The notes: generated by a model from the letters alone, not told the origin. 9,182 bases of DNA from Thermoplasmata archaeon (GCA_021806345.1 JAJZXP010000388.1:1-9182), one strand, 5' to 3'. Shown: positions 1-7,177, counted from the stretch's first letter. A program made the numbers and translations.

Positions 1-357
1 CATCTCAAAGGCAAGGTTCTTCTGCGGCATATCTTTCACTTCTGCAAGGAACTCGTCCGACAGTATGGATATGTCAGGTTTATTCAAACCTGCTGCTGCG
101 AATATATCTATGACCCGATCTGATACAAGAGCCTTTGAAAGTATCTGCTTTATTGCCGTTTCAGATTCACCTGAATCAATTCTTCTGGATTCCGTATTCT
201 TAATGAGAGCCGATCTGACAGCCTGGAAGAATCCAACATCATCCCTTATCCTCATTGCTGAAGGATCCGGTATGACCAGGGCAAAAGCCTTTGTAAGTTC
301 TGTCACATTTCTGATATACCTCTCCTTCCCGTCATTCTGCGAAAGAATATGATCCAT
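1..357 (-). pseudogene. hsdR: HsdR fragment (type I restriction endonuclease R subunit), 5'-truncated, runs off window
   Basis: The 119 visible residues match the helical region after the helicase domains of type I restriction R subunits. Recognisable stretches are FFQAVRSALIKN (residues 43-54), IDIFAAAGLNKPDISILSDE (83-102) and MPQKNLAFE (110-118), very close to the usual wording of this family. Full HsdR is around 1000 residues, with an N-terminal nuclease, two RecA-like helicase domains, then this region. Here the frame opens after a TAG at 367-369 and the first Met is at 357, so nuclease and translocase parts are absent. The bases upstream look noncoding in every frame I read, so this is a deletion remnant rather than a simple frameshift. 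Its sampled GC (about 43%) is higher than the neighbouring DNA. The product would not cut DNA; a residual role is possible but unsupported. The 3' end lies outside the window. Confidence 0.85.
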
Positions 358-367
358 TGCTTTTTTC

Positions 368-911
368 TATATTGTTGGATGCAAAATTTAACTTATTTCT
401 CCCACTACCCTTGTAATGAAAGGCCAGATTATAGCAGTGTCTGAATCGTTTAAAACATGTCAATCTTTAGCAATCAGTCTCTAAGAAGAAATTGAAAAGA
501 AATTAAATATATAAGCAACCGAACATAATTGGTTTTATGAGGGAAAAGAAAGGATAGTAGTTAGAAAGAATTTGTGCAAAATTAAATAATCTAATGTTCA
601 ATTTATTGCCCAACCCTAAAAATTTAAAAATATACCTGTGGAATTACTTTTGAATACCTGCACAAATCCAAATATCTGTGATACCATTTTTTAAAGAATA
701 TATTTTTATATCATCTTTCCCTGTGCTTACTTCTTATTATTCTCTTACCATCATGAACTCATAATCTTAAAGGACAGACATATAAAAACTAAGTAAGATT
801 GCACCTGAAATTTTATCGTGATTTTTAGAATCTACCTGTTTTTAATACATTATATTTAATGTCAATAGGAAAAATACGTAAGCCACAAAATGTTTACTAA
901 TTATTATTCTC
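368..911. other. Intergenic stretch without a recognisable gene
   Basis: About 540 AT-rich bases lie between the hsdR fragment and the zinc-ribbon operon. I see no frame with sensible protein content, no tRNA-like cloverleaf and no repeat array. The side next to 367 must contain the breakpoint where the front of hsdR was lost, but no terminal inverted repeats or target duplications are visible. A short inverted repeat, ACATTA-N4-TAATGT at 847-862, lies past the end of the operon; it is too short and AT-rich to call a terminator. Confidence 0.5.
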
Positions 912-2009
912 CTAAGCGAAATAGGCAATTAAAGTTGTTATAGAAACGAATATCGCAAGTACCAATAATACTTTTGCGAGAGATATTGGTTTTCTTTCGC
1001 TTGCAACTGCTTTTGTACTCCCATTTACTATGAAGTGATACAGCCGTCTCTTATAATAAAAGCTTGACAAGTATAGAGGTACATAGATCAGTTTGTGTTC
1101 AGTGTCATTTAGAGTTATATTATAGTGCTCAAGTTTTTTTTCATCCCCTGAGATCATATCTTTACAGGCCTTTGATTCTAGCATATCTAATCTTATTTTA
1201 AATTTAGGTATTGCTTCTTCTAAGGGGATCAGATTAGTATCCACGCTTAATTTTCCTATGTACCTAGAATCAAAAGGTTCTGGTGACATGTAATCATAAC
1301 CATCTATTATTGTCCACGAAAATCCTTTGTATCTTTTCATTTTTGCCAAATGCTCTATTAAGGTCTTTGACCCAGCTACTGGGATCGCCGGATAATAGCT
1401 TTCAATGATACCATTTACAGGAAACCAATCAGTATAATACTCTGTTTTATATTGAGTAACACCATCAGCATCCTTGTATGCTATCTGACGAGACCTATGC
1501 ATACCACTCCTTCCTGACCAACTTGTTTTAGTATTTGTACTAAACACCCATACAGGGACAAAAAAAGGAACTATATCATTTAATTTTGTAAATTTAGTCA
1601 TGTTACGAGGAGCCCAAAAACCTTTGGATAGCCAATTATTGAACACTTTAATTGCCTGATCCTGAGTTACAAGAAATGGCAAAATACCCTCTGGACGTGC
1701 CTCTTTTTGAATTGTTTCCGTTTTGACTATGTATTCTGTCCTACAATATGGGCAACTAGTTGAAAGAGTGTTACCAGAATAAGAAAGATTGGCCCCACAA
1801 TTTCTGCACTTGTATGTTATTAATTCTATATATGCATTATCCTGACTGTTACTATTATTCTCAACGTTGATCCTAACAGCCTCCTTTTCTAATTGATTGT
1901 CAGATCTTGATTGCACCACTGTTTTGAGATCGTTAACATAAGGATATCCGCATTGAGGACAGAACTTTAATCCGTCCCTTGACTCTGCACTACAATTTTG
2001 ACATTTCAA
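912..2009 (-). CDS. Tail-anchored double zinc-ribbon protein, 365 aa
   Basis: Two zinc ribbons sit in the N-terminal quarter: CQNC (C3, C6) with CPQC (C17, C20), then CRNC (C68, C71) with CPYC (C86, C89). A long domain of about 230 residues follows, opening with ILPFLVTQDQAIKVFNNWL and containing VPVWVFSTNTKTSWSG. This resembles a family of uncharacterised zinc-ribbon proteins in bacteria and archaea, sometimes mislabelled as PriA-like helicases; no helicase motif is present. A single hydrophobic segment at about 342-364 ends the chain, so the protein is probably tail-anchored with the ribbons in the cytoplasm. The start is TTG at 2009, chosen because an upstream in-frame TAA leaves no ATG or GTG and a GGTGAT ribosome site lies 6 bases before it. 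It follows the second zinc-ribbon gene by 90 bases, probably in one transcript. Partner and substrate are unknown. Confidence 0.8.
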   Translation of the reverse strand: MKCQNCSAESRDGLKFCPQCGYPYVNDLKTVVQSRSDNQLEKEAVRINVENNSNSQDNAYIELITYKCRNCGANLSYSGNTLSTSCPYCRTEYIVKTETIQKEARPEGILPFLVTQDQAIKVFNNWLSKGFWAPRNMTKFTKLNDIVPFFVPVWVFSTNTKTSWSGRSGMHRSRQIAYKDADGVTQYKTEYYTDWFPVNGIIESYYPAIPVAGSKTLIEHLAKMKRYKGFSWTIIDGYDYMSPEPFDSRYIGKLSVDTNLIPLEEAIPKFKIRLDMLESKACKDMISGDEKKLEHYNITLNDTEHKLIYVPLYLSSFYYKRRLYHFIVNGSTKAVASERKPISLAKVLLVLAIFVSITTLIAYFA

Positions 2010-2015
2010 TTCTGT

Positions 2016-2021
2016 ATCACC
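2016..2021 (-). promoter_or_regulatory. Shine-Dalgarno GGTGAT for the TTG-started zinc-ribbon gene
   Basis: On the minus strand GGTGAT ends 6 bases before the TTG at 2009. It matches the archaeal 16S anti-SD well. This decides the start, because no ATG or GTG lies between it and the upstream in-frame stop. It also suggests translation from a longer mRNA shared with the gene at 2100-2765, rather than a leaderless transcript. Confidence 0.65.
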
Positions 2022-2099
2022 TTATTTTTTTTTGATAAACGTTTTATTAAGAGAAAAAATTCACCAAATGAATGAGCATCATCTGAAAATATATGTATT

Positions 2100-2765
2100 C
2101 TAAATAGCATTATCCTCTACCTCTTTAAAATATGGGTTGGACAGGAATGCCTTTACCCTTGGCCTCCCGAAGTAGATCAACATTGGAATTCCTATTATTG
2201 TTCCTATTCCAAAGTTTAAAAAACACTCAAAAAAGAAGATTGAACGAAATATTCCTTGCCTCAAAGCCACTTTGGCCACAAGCAGAGATAGAGAGATTAA
2301 AACTATCAACGCCATTGAGGTGTAAATAATTCCAAAAATCAAGAATCCAGATGATTCCAATCCAGATGGTACGAAGATTATGATGATCCCTATCAAAAGA
2401 TTAAAAGCTGCTACAACGATTTGTAAATCAACCAAATATTCTAAATTCTTAGGTGGAAAGTAACCTTTCGGCTCATTTGGCTTTAGTCTTTCTGACTTGC
2501 ATACTTGGCAGTATAAAACTCCTTTAACCTCTGCATGACCACAATCTTGACAGTAATTGAATTTAGGTTTTGTTATCTTTGTTGAGTCGTTTTGATAAAC
2601 ATTCTCAGGGGAATATTGCGCACTAGAACCTATATCTTTCTTATCAGAACTGTTTTCTCTTTCCTCGTTGTTTATACTTAAAGTGTTCTTCGTATTAAAC
2701 CCACAGTTACCGCAAAATATTTCATTGATACCCATAGCAAACCCACAATTAGGACAATAAGGCAT
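2100..2765 (-). CDS. Zinc-ribbon membrane protein, about 221 aa, three predicted membrane segments
   Basis: From the ATG at 2765 the protein begins MPYCPNCG. It carries two CxxC pairs near the N-terminus (C4/C7, C18/C21) and two more after a polar Ser/Asn-rich linker (C72/C75, C86/C89), giving two treble-clef-like zinc ribbons. Hydrophobic stretches at roughly 111-133, 139-164 and 175-198 look like membrane spans, followed by a short charged tail. Zinc-ribbon plus membrane proteins of this style are common and mostly uncharacterised in archaea. A TTG at 2780 would add five residues, but the ATG is preferred: it puts the ribbon at the very start, as in the next gene, and lies about 26 bases from the centre of a TATA-like box. 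It is probably the first gene of a two-gene operon. No enzyme motif is visible, so no function is proposed. Confidence 0.75.
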   Translation of the reverse strand: MPYCPNCGFAMGINEIFCGNCGFNTKNTLSINNEERENSSDKKDIGSSAQYSPENVYQNDSTKITKPKFNYCQDCGHAEVKGVLYCQVCKSERLKPNEPKGYFPPKNLEYLVDLQIVVAAFNLLIGIIIIFVPSGLESSGFLIFGIIYTSMALIVLISLSLLVAKVALRQGIFRSIFFFECFLNFGIGTIIGIPMLIYFGRPRVKAFLSNPYFKEVEDNAI

Positions 2766-2787
2766 ATATGACTCAAACAATTGAGGG

Positions 2788-2795
2788 TTTATTAA
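2788..2795 (-). promoter_or_regulatory. TATA-like box for the zinc-ribbon operon
   Basis: The minus strand reads TTAATAAA here, centred 26-27 bases before the ATG at 2765. This is the spacing of an archaeal TATA box for a leaderless transcript. The neighbourhood is generally AT-rich, so the match is suggestive only. Confidence 0.4.
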
Positions 2796-3022
2796 TTTTA
2801 TGGTAACTCAATTTTTTAATGATTTTTTCCAAAAAAGTTGTTTAGCAATCTGAAGCATTTTTAATATTCGTAGTCTCGACTAAGTATTAATGTAATTATA
2901 AATAATGGACGTTTCCATTAAACCCAAAATCTAGTGTGCATCAATTGTGATTTAGGAATGAGACCAATATGATTGAGGTATAAAAGCAATAATTTCACAT
3001 CTTAACTGGTTCTTGGAAAATG

Positions 3023-3031
3023 CTTTATATA
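3023..3031 (+). promoter_or_regulatory. TATA-like box with no protein gene downstream
   Basis: CTTTATATA is a close match to an archaeal TATA box, with purine-rich GGAAAATG just before it where a BRE would lie. Transcription would start near 3054-3057 on the plus strand. No open frame follows, so it could serve a noncoding RNA or be a chance match in AT-rich DNA. Confidence 0.35.
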
Positions 3032-3054
3032 GGCATATCTCAAAATAGTCTAAC

Positions 3055-3145
3055 ACCTTATAGAGGTTTTCTAATAAAAAGCTATGTGCACCTTTTAAAT
3101 GAGAACCTCGCTCATATAATGTAAACCTAAAAATTCGAGGTTATT
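3055..3145 (+). ncRNA. Possible structured noncoding RNA with two competing stems
   Basis: On the plus strand GAGGTTTTC (3063-3071) can pair with GAGAACCTC (3101-3109) over nine positions with one G-U. The hairpin can extend with AAAAG (3077-3081) against CTTTT (3092-3096). The segment AACCTCG (3104-3110) is also exactly complementary to CGAGGTT (3136-3142), so the two stems are mutually exclusive. The one imperfect pair is G-U only on the plus strand, which agrees with the direction of the TATA-like box at 3023. Ends are guesses: the start is from TATA spacing and the end from the last stem. No known RNA class was recognised, and chance pairing cannot be excluded. Confidence 0.25.
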
Positions 3146-3273
3146 TGCTATCCGCCCCTTAACCCATATATGATCTTTTCCTTCACTCTATGAACCTTGT
3201 TTTCTATTTTGTGGCACTATTTCTACTATTGAGTTGAACTTTTTTGAGGTAAAGTTTCTACCGACCATGGGAC

Positions 3274-3900
3274 CTACCTAAAACTGTCCAAGATATTTCT
3301 TGACTTTGGGTCATTAAGAAGTTTCCTAAGAGCATTCAAGATAGAATCGGTTTCTTTAATTTCCAGATATCTGAATAGCCCCTCATGCCATTCCTTCTTA
3401 TTTACTGAACTGGTTCTGTAGTAGTTCCAGAATTTCAAATGAGTCGCTATATCTTTTTTCAGTTCCAATCTGGAATATTTGTCAGCAAATAGCATATTCC
3501 CTTTCTTCGGAGGAGACTTTCCAATTTTATCTATCTTGTATATCCCCACAATTATTCGTTCATCTTCTCTTTGACCTGGGTATCGTGTAGTTACAACAGC
3601 TATATCGCCTGGATTTACTTTCTTGATTGGTATGGGTTGGTCTTTTTTTGCTCCACTATGATATGTGCCAATCCCGAATCCCCAATCAATGAAAAGACGG
3701 CTTTCATAGCAGTAATTGTTTTTCTTTGGCCTTTGATTCTTCAATCCGGAGTCATAGAAAATTCTACACGGATTTCCTCCTAAAGAACAGATTACGTTTT
3801 TCATATTCTTTTTTATTAAATCATTTGAACAAACACCTTTAAATCCTATGAATTGACCGGCGTTTCCATCATTGTATATAGCTTTTAATGCAACATCCAT
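3274..3900 (-). CDS. Uncharacterised protein, possible PUA/EVE-like modified-base reader, 208 aa
   Basis: The sequence has the wording of an uncharacterised family sometimes found near restriction genes or fused to HNH nucleases. An N-terminal part carries GVCSND (C24), C38 and C45, then CYESRLFIDWGFGIG (64-78). PGDIAVVTTRYPGQREDERI (97-116) with the following VGIYKIDKI resembles the strand pattern of PUA/EVE-like folds. KFWNYYR (156-162) and WHEGLFRYL (171-179) come next. The four cysteines C24, C38, C45 and C64 could hold a metal, which is inference. No HNH or PD-(D/E)xK motif is seen, so if it acts in defence it would be a reader rather than a cutter. The start ATG at 3900 is backed by GGTGA six bases upstream. 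The gene diverges from the 68-residue orphan and lies about 460 bases from the dndC-like gene. Family assignment is from memory of motifs, and function is unproven. Confidence 0.6.
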   Translation of the reverse strand: MDVALKAIYNDGNAGQFIGFKGVCSNDLIKKNMKNVICSLGGNPCRIFYDSGLKNQRPKKNNYCYESRLFIDWGFGIGTYHSGAKKDQPIPIKKVNPGDIAVVTTRYPGQREDERIIVGIYKIDKIGKSPPKKGNMLFADKYSRLELKKDIATHLKFWNYYRTSSVNKKEWHEGLFRYLEIKETDSILNALRKLLNDPKSRNILDSFR

Positions 3901-3906
3901 TCTATT

Positions 3907-3911
3907 TCACC
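3907..3911 (-). promoter_or_regulatory. Shine-Dalgarno GGTGA for the gene starting at 3900
   Basis: GGTGA on the minus strand is six bases before the ATG and fixes the start. A weak TATA-like ATATTTATG on the minus strand at about 3936-3944 would start transcription near 3913, giving a leader just long enough to include this site. Confidence 0.6.
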
Positions 3912-4058
3912 CGATAGATAGCTAAATCTAAGTTGCATAAATATGTTTGTGTTGTCCGACTATGCTTTACCAAACTGGGAATGAATCTCAAACTCTCATC
4001 CCTTAACACTGTAAAATAGGTAAGTTTTACATTTTATCAATTTTTTTCAGTTGCAAAA

Positions 4059-4067
4059 CTTTTAAAA
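4059..4067 (+). promoter_or_regulatory. TATA-like box for the 68-residue gene
   Basis: CTTTTAAAA is centred about 28 bases before the ATG at 4091, the spacing expected for a leaderless archaeal mRNA. No Shine-Dalgarno precedes that ATG, which agrees with leaderless translation. Confidence 0.45.
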
Positions 4068-4090
4068 CACATTAAATTACTTTAGAATTT

Positions 4091-4297
4091 ATGAAGAGAA
4101 ATCTATTCAGCAAGGAATACAATTCAGGAAGGAAGGATCAGTTCGATGTAGATTATGCCATATTTAAAAAGTGCTCGGAAGAGGCACAGACAAAGGAAGA
4201 ACTTATAGCGATGTCAGATGAGAAATTCAACTACGTGATATCCAGGATAGCAAACGAGAATGCAAAGGAGCTGCTTGAGGAAATGCAGTTACTTTGA
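4091..4297 (+). CDS. Small acidic orphan protein, 68 aa
   Basis: I do not recognise this protein. It is rich in charged residues (about 14 acidic and 11 basic), has one cysteine (C28), no membrane segment and no obvious motif. The second half, from KEELIAMSDEKFNYVISRIA to the end, looks helical and ends in a Leu/Glu-rich amphipathic run (AKELLEEMQLL). A TATA-like box at leaderless spacing and codon choice more regular than the surrounding noncoding DNA support a real gene. It lies 65 bases before the dndC-like gene on the same strand, but that gene has its own TATA-like box. Alternatives are a small partner protein, or the tail of a decayed larger gene. The first option has no direct support. 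Confidence 0.5.
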   Translation: MKRNLFSKEYNSGRKDQFDVDYAIFKKCSEEAQTKEELIAMSDEKFNYVISRIANENAKELLEEMQLL

Positions 4298-4335
4298 AAG
4301 AAATAGTAGATCTTAATAATTTTTATACCCAAGTC

Positions 4336-4344
4336 CTTTAAATA
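4336..4344 (+). promoter_or_regulatory. TATA-like box for the dndC-like gene
   Basis: CTTTAAATA is a strong archaeal TATA match, centred about 22-23 bases before the GTG at 4363. That spacing is slightly short for a leaderless start at the GTG. The true start may therefore be the GTG at the very 5' end of the mRNA, or the in-frame ATG at 4405. Confidence 0.5.
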
Positions 4345-4362
4345 TTTGGTGATATTATAGTT

Positions 4363-5382
4363 GTGGAAGTTCAGCAAGAGTTCAAAGAAAATAACAATAT
4401 ATCAATGCTACCTTCTTACATTAGCTCGATTTTCAAGGAAAAATTCGAAGAAAGCATAAACATTCTTGAACAGCTTTACAAAAAAAATAAGAGATGGATT
4501 GTCACATATTCTGGAGGAAAAGATAGCACAGCTCTTGTGGTTTTATCTCTGTATATGAAAACTGTCCATCCTGATATTGACCTTAACATTACATATTCAG
4601 ATACTATGATGGAGATCCCTCAAATGTCTGTGGTTGCATATACATTTTTAAGATCCATAGAAAATAGTTATCCTGCAAAGGTTAAGATTGTCTACCCTGA
4701 TATTAATGATACTTACTGGGTAAGAATGATCGGAAGAGGATATCCACCACCTGGACCTAGATTCAGATGGTGCACCCCTAAGATAAAGATTAAACCCTCA
4801 AGGAAACTACACGAAGATAATGGTCTATTCATAACAGGACTAAGAATGGGAGAAAGTCAACAGAGGGATATAAGACTTAAAAGTTCATGTCTTAATGGTG
4901 GGGCCAATGAATGTGGCAGTGATGTGTGGGTTAACCAGAAAGGGATAGACGTTGCGGCTCCTATTATACACTGGTCAGCTGAGGATGTTTGGTATTTTTT
5001 AATGTTTCCAGGTAAAAGGGCAATACCAGAAACACAGCTTGTCGTTGATCTATATGGAAACACTTCAATGCGATTTGGATGCTGGATGTGTACTGTTGTA
5101 ATGAAAGATAGAACTATGATAGCACTTGCAAAATCTGGAGATTACAAAGTTCAAAAATTACTTGAATTTAGAGAGTGGATCGTTGAAGAGAGTAAAAAAC
5201 CTGAAAACAGATATTTTAGAAATGACGGAAGAAAGGGGAGACTCAGAAAAGATTTTCGAAGACTAATATTGGAAAGATTAATGGAATTACAGGAAGGGAT
5301 TGGAATTGAAATAATTACTGATGAGGAGTCAGGAATTTCACTGGAATTATTAAACTCGGAGAGATATGGAGAATATTATTAA
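4363..5382 (+). CDS. dndC: DndC-like PAPS-reductase-family sulfurtransferase, short form, 339 aa
   Basis: This is a member of the PAPS reductase/ATP-pyrophosphatase superfamily close to DndC, the sulfur-transfer enzyme of DNA phosphorothioate modification. YSGGKDSTA (49-57) is the PP-loop that binds ATP, PPPGPRFRWCTPKIK (128-142) and GLRMGES (159-165) are family motifs, and FGCWMCTVVMKDRTM (238-252) is the DndC-type wording. Cysteines C176, C184, C240 and C243 are placed to bind the iron-sulfur cluster known in DndC, and C137 is the RWCT cysteine; all are present. DndC is usually around 500 residues, so this is short. No DndA, DndB, DndD or DndE is in the window. The start is GTG, since an in-frame TAA at 4339 excludes anything earlier; ATG 4405 would remove 14 nonessential-looking residues. 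Its stop overlaps the stop of the convergent GHKL ATPase gene. The substrate may be DNA, but a tRNA or nucleotide is not excluded. Confidence 0.82.
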   Translation: MEVQQEFKENNNISMLPSYISSIFKEKFEESINILEQLYKKNKRWIVTYSGGKDSTALVVLSLYMKTVHPDIDLNITYSDTMMEIPQMSVVAYTFLRSIENSYPAKVKIVYPDINDTYWVRMIGRGYPPPGPRFRWCTPKIKIKPSRKLHEDNGLFITGLRMGESQQRDIRLKSSCLNGGANECGSDVWVNQKGIDVAAPIIHWSAEDVWYFLMFPGKRAIPETQLVVDLYGNTSMRFGCWMCTVVMKDRTMIALAKSGDYKVQKLLEFREWIVEESKKPENRYFRNDGRKGRLRKDFRRLILERLMELQEGIGIEIITDEESGISLELLNSERYGEYY

Positions 5383-7175
5383 TTTATTTCGTCTCCTTCG
5401 ATTTCGGAGTACAGAGATATTAAAAAACTTAGCATTTCCTCTTTAGTATCTTTATCTTGAACTATTTTTAATACACCAACAGCGAGATTGTCCCACAACT
5501 CTGGATGTTTTCTAAAATTCGGAACTGTTACTATAATCTTTTTACCCTCATTCTTAATGTCCATTTCTGATACATTTTTTGTTCTTTCTCTTTTAATATC
5601 CGCATTTTCATCTGCATGTAGGATTTCCTTGGTTAAATTGCTTCCAGTTCTCCTTATATTTGCACTTCTCTTTAAGGCTCTCTCTTTCTTTATTTGAGAT
5701 ACAATATTGGAGACTCCAGCCTTGCTTATAGCTTCTTTGATAACTCTTTCTGATGACTCTTGGAAAAGTTTTTCTTTACCACTCGTAGGGACCACAGGAA
5801 TTGGCGGCGTCTTTTGTCTGCCTATGTTATTTATAACCTCTTTAAGATAATTCATTAAAAACCTATAAACTGATGAACCCTCATAAAGACTTTCCCTATC
5901 CAAGTTTACTATCCTTTGAAATCCATTATCAAGATATATTTCTGAAAACGTCTGGTGTAATATGAGGTACGTATCAGTGAAAATATTCGAAATGTCTCCT
6001 AAGTCATAACCTAGTGAAACGTTGTGAACACGGAATAATGTTCCTCTAAATTCTAACGGTAGAATTCTCTTACTCTGGTGATAATAATATCCAGTTAAAT
6101 TTACGTGAAGAGGTTCATTTTCTACCACGATTTCATTGTCTACCTTTGGGAGAACCCAAATTTTAGGGTCTAAATTATCAAAACCAAATTCAGCTATATC
6201 GCTATCCGTAGGGTAAAGAAATGGCTTAAAAATCTTGAAATTATTTATCTCTTTCCCTTCTCTATTCAAAAAGATTCTTACCTCAAAATTAAATTTTTTT
6301 AACCTTTCTATCAATTCATTATAATCTTTGTTATCGGTTCCAGGTATTTCATAATCCTTTCCATTTAGGGAAACTTTCTTTCTTATAGGCCCATCAGGAA
6401 GATATTCTATTGGTGACATTACTGCCACGTCGGTTATCATTTTATCTAAATACGCCAATTTTTTTGTTGATTTCATATCAACACTTTGGATTTTTTGGGT
6501 TACAAATTTCTTAAAGTATTCATCATCATCTTCAATTCTTTTGTTTTTGTAAAAGTAGGAATCCCCTATTGATGGAATCAGACCGTCTAGGAATGGAGGT
6601 TCAAAATTAGAAATTTCATAGATTGTATATTGTTCAAACTCTTTTTCGGTATGTCTGGAACTTAAGTCAATATTCCCGAGCTTGACTTTATCCATAGATT
6701 CTGTTCTTAAAATTAGATCTTTAAAAAATTCGAATGACACATCAGCTATAAACTCTCTTTGCCCCTCTTTTTTCTTTGTTATTATTCTAAACTTGTTGCA
6801 TGTTGCAGCTACTGAAAGCATCCCAATGCCGAAACTCCCTATTATTGGTCTTTTGTACCTATCTGTCTTCATCTCTCTATTTGGACTATCCTTATCGCTA
6901 CCTCCAACGTGAGTGAATATTTTTTTTAAATCGTAAATATCCATCCCCCTTCCATCGTCTTTTATTATAAGCTTAGATAGCTTTATTGTACCAGTATGAT
7001 CATAACCAAAATCATAGGTGATTTCAACTTTCGATGCATCAGCATCAAATGAATTACTAATAAGCTCCTTCAAAGCGCTTCCTGGACTTCTGTAAAGCCC
7101 AGATGATATGTGCTTTACTATTTGAGCAGAGACTTGAAGTGATATAGTTCCTAAGTCTTCATCATTACTTTCCAT
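5379..7175 (-). CDS. GHKL (Hsp90/MORC-like) ATPase, 598 aa
   Basis: The N-terminal third is a Bergerat-fold ATP-binding domain. KELISNSFDADASKVEI (36-52) contains the catalytic Glu37 and Mg-binding Asn41, IKDDGRGM (71-78) is the adenine-binding motif, and PIIGSFGIGMLSV (110-122) is the glycine lid. The wording is closest to Hsp90 and related ATPases, not histidine kinases. The middle (roughly 290-460) includes LFRVHNVSLGYD and NLDRESLYEG, a layout seen in Hsp90-like ATPases of bacterial and archaeal accessory regions. About residues 470-550 are charged and probably extended, with a small globular end (555-598). No nuclease motif was found, so it probably acts as an ATP-driven clamp or sensor for a partner. 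It starts two bases after the stop of the HEPN-like gene and is the last gene of a three-gene operon. The gene is distinctly AT-rich (about 28% GC in a sampled line). Ligand and partner are unknown. Confidence 0.82.
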   Translation of the reverse strand: MESNDEDLGTISLQVSAQIVKHISSGLYRSPGSALKELISNSFDADASKVEITYDFGYDHTGTIKLSKLIIKDDGRGMDIYDLKKIFTHVGGSDKDSPNREMKTDRYKRPIIGSFGIGMLSVAATCNKFRIITKKKEGQREFIADVSFEFFKDLILRTESMDKVKLGNIDLSSRHTEKEFEQYTIYEISNFEPPFLDGLIPSIGDSYFYKNKRIEDDDEYFKKFVTQKIQSVDMKSTKKLAYLDKMITDVAVMSPIEYLPDGPIRKKVSLNGKDYEIPGTDNKDYNELIERLKKFNFEVRIFLNREGKEINNFKIFKPFLYPTDSDIAEFGFDNLDPKIWVLPKVDNEIVVENEPLHVNLTGYYYHQSKRILPLEFRGTLFRVHNVSLGYDLGDISNIFTDTYLILHQTFSEIYLDNGFQRIVNLDRESLYEGSSVYRFLMNYLKEVINNIGRQKTPPIPVVPTSGKEKLFQESSERVIKEAISKAGVSNIVSQIKKERALKRSANIRRTGSNLTKEILHADENADIKRERTKNVSEMDIKNEGKKIIVTVPNFRKHPELWDNLAVGVLKIVQDKDTKEEMLSFLISLYSEIEGDEIN

Positions 7176-7177
7176 CT

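Larger units (their letters stand above)
2796..3273. other. Intergenic stretch, no protein gene seen
   Basis: Roughly 480 bases separate the zinc-ribbon operon from the end of the gene at 3274-3900. Short frames on both strands are broken by stops within a few codons; for example the plus-strand ATG near 3084 stops after four codons. The middle part holds a TATA-like box and self-complementary segments, listed separately as a possible RNA. The remainder shows nothing I can name. Confidence 0.5.

Noticed and set aside
65..352. Plus-strand open frame of 95 codons
   Set aside because: It is antisense to the HsdR fragment, whose minus-strand reading gives clear family motifs. The plus-strand product has no recognisable content.
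847..862. Inverted repeat ACATTA-N4-TAATGT as terminator or operator
   Set aside because: It is only six AT-rich base pairs, with no run of T in a fitting position and no second copy.
358..911. CRISPR array, tRNA or insertion sequence in the first intergenic stretch
   Set aside because: No direct repeats of regular spacing, no cloverleaf, no terminal inverted repeats and no transposase fragment were seen here or elsewhere in the window.
2766..2780. TTG start adding five residues to the zinc-ribbon membrane protein
   Set aside because: The ATG at 2765 puts the ribbon at the N-terminus and has correct TATA spacing for a leaderless start; the TTG has no ribosome site.
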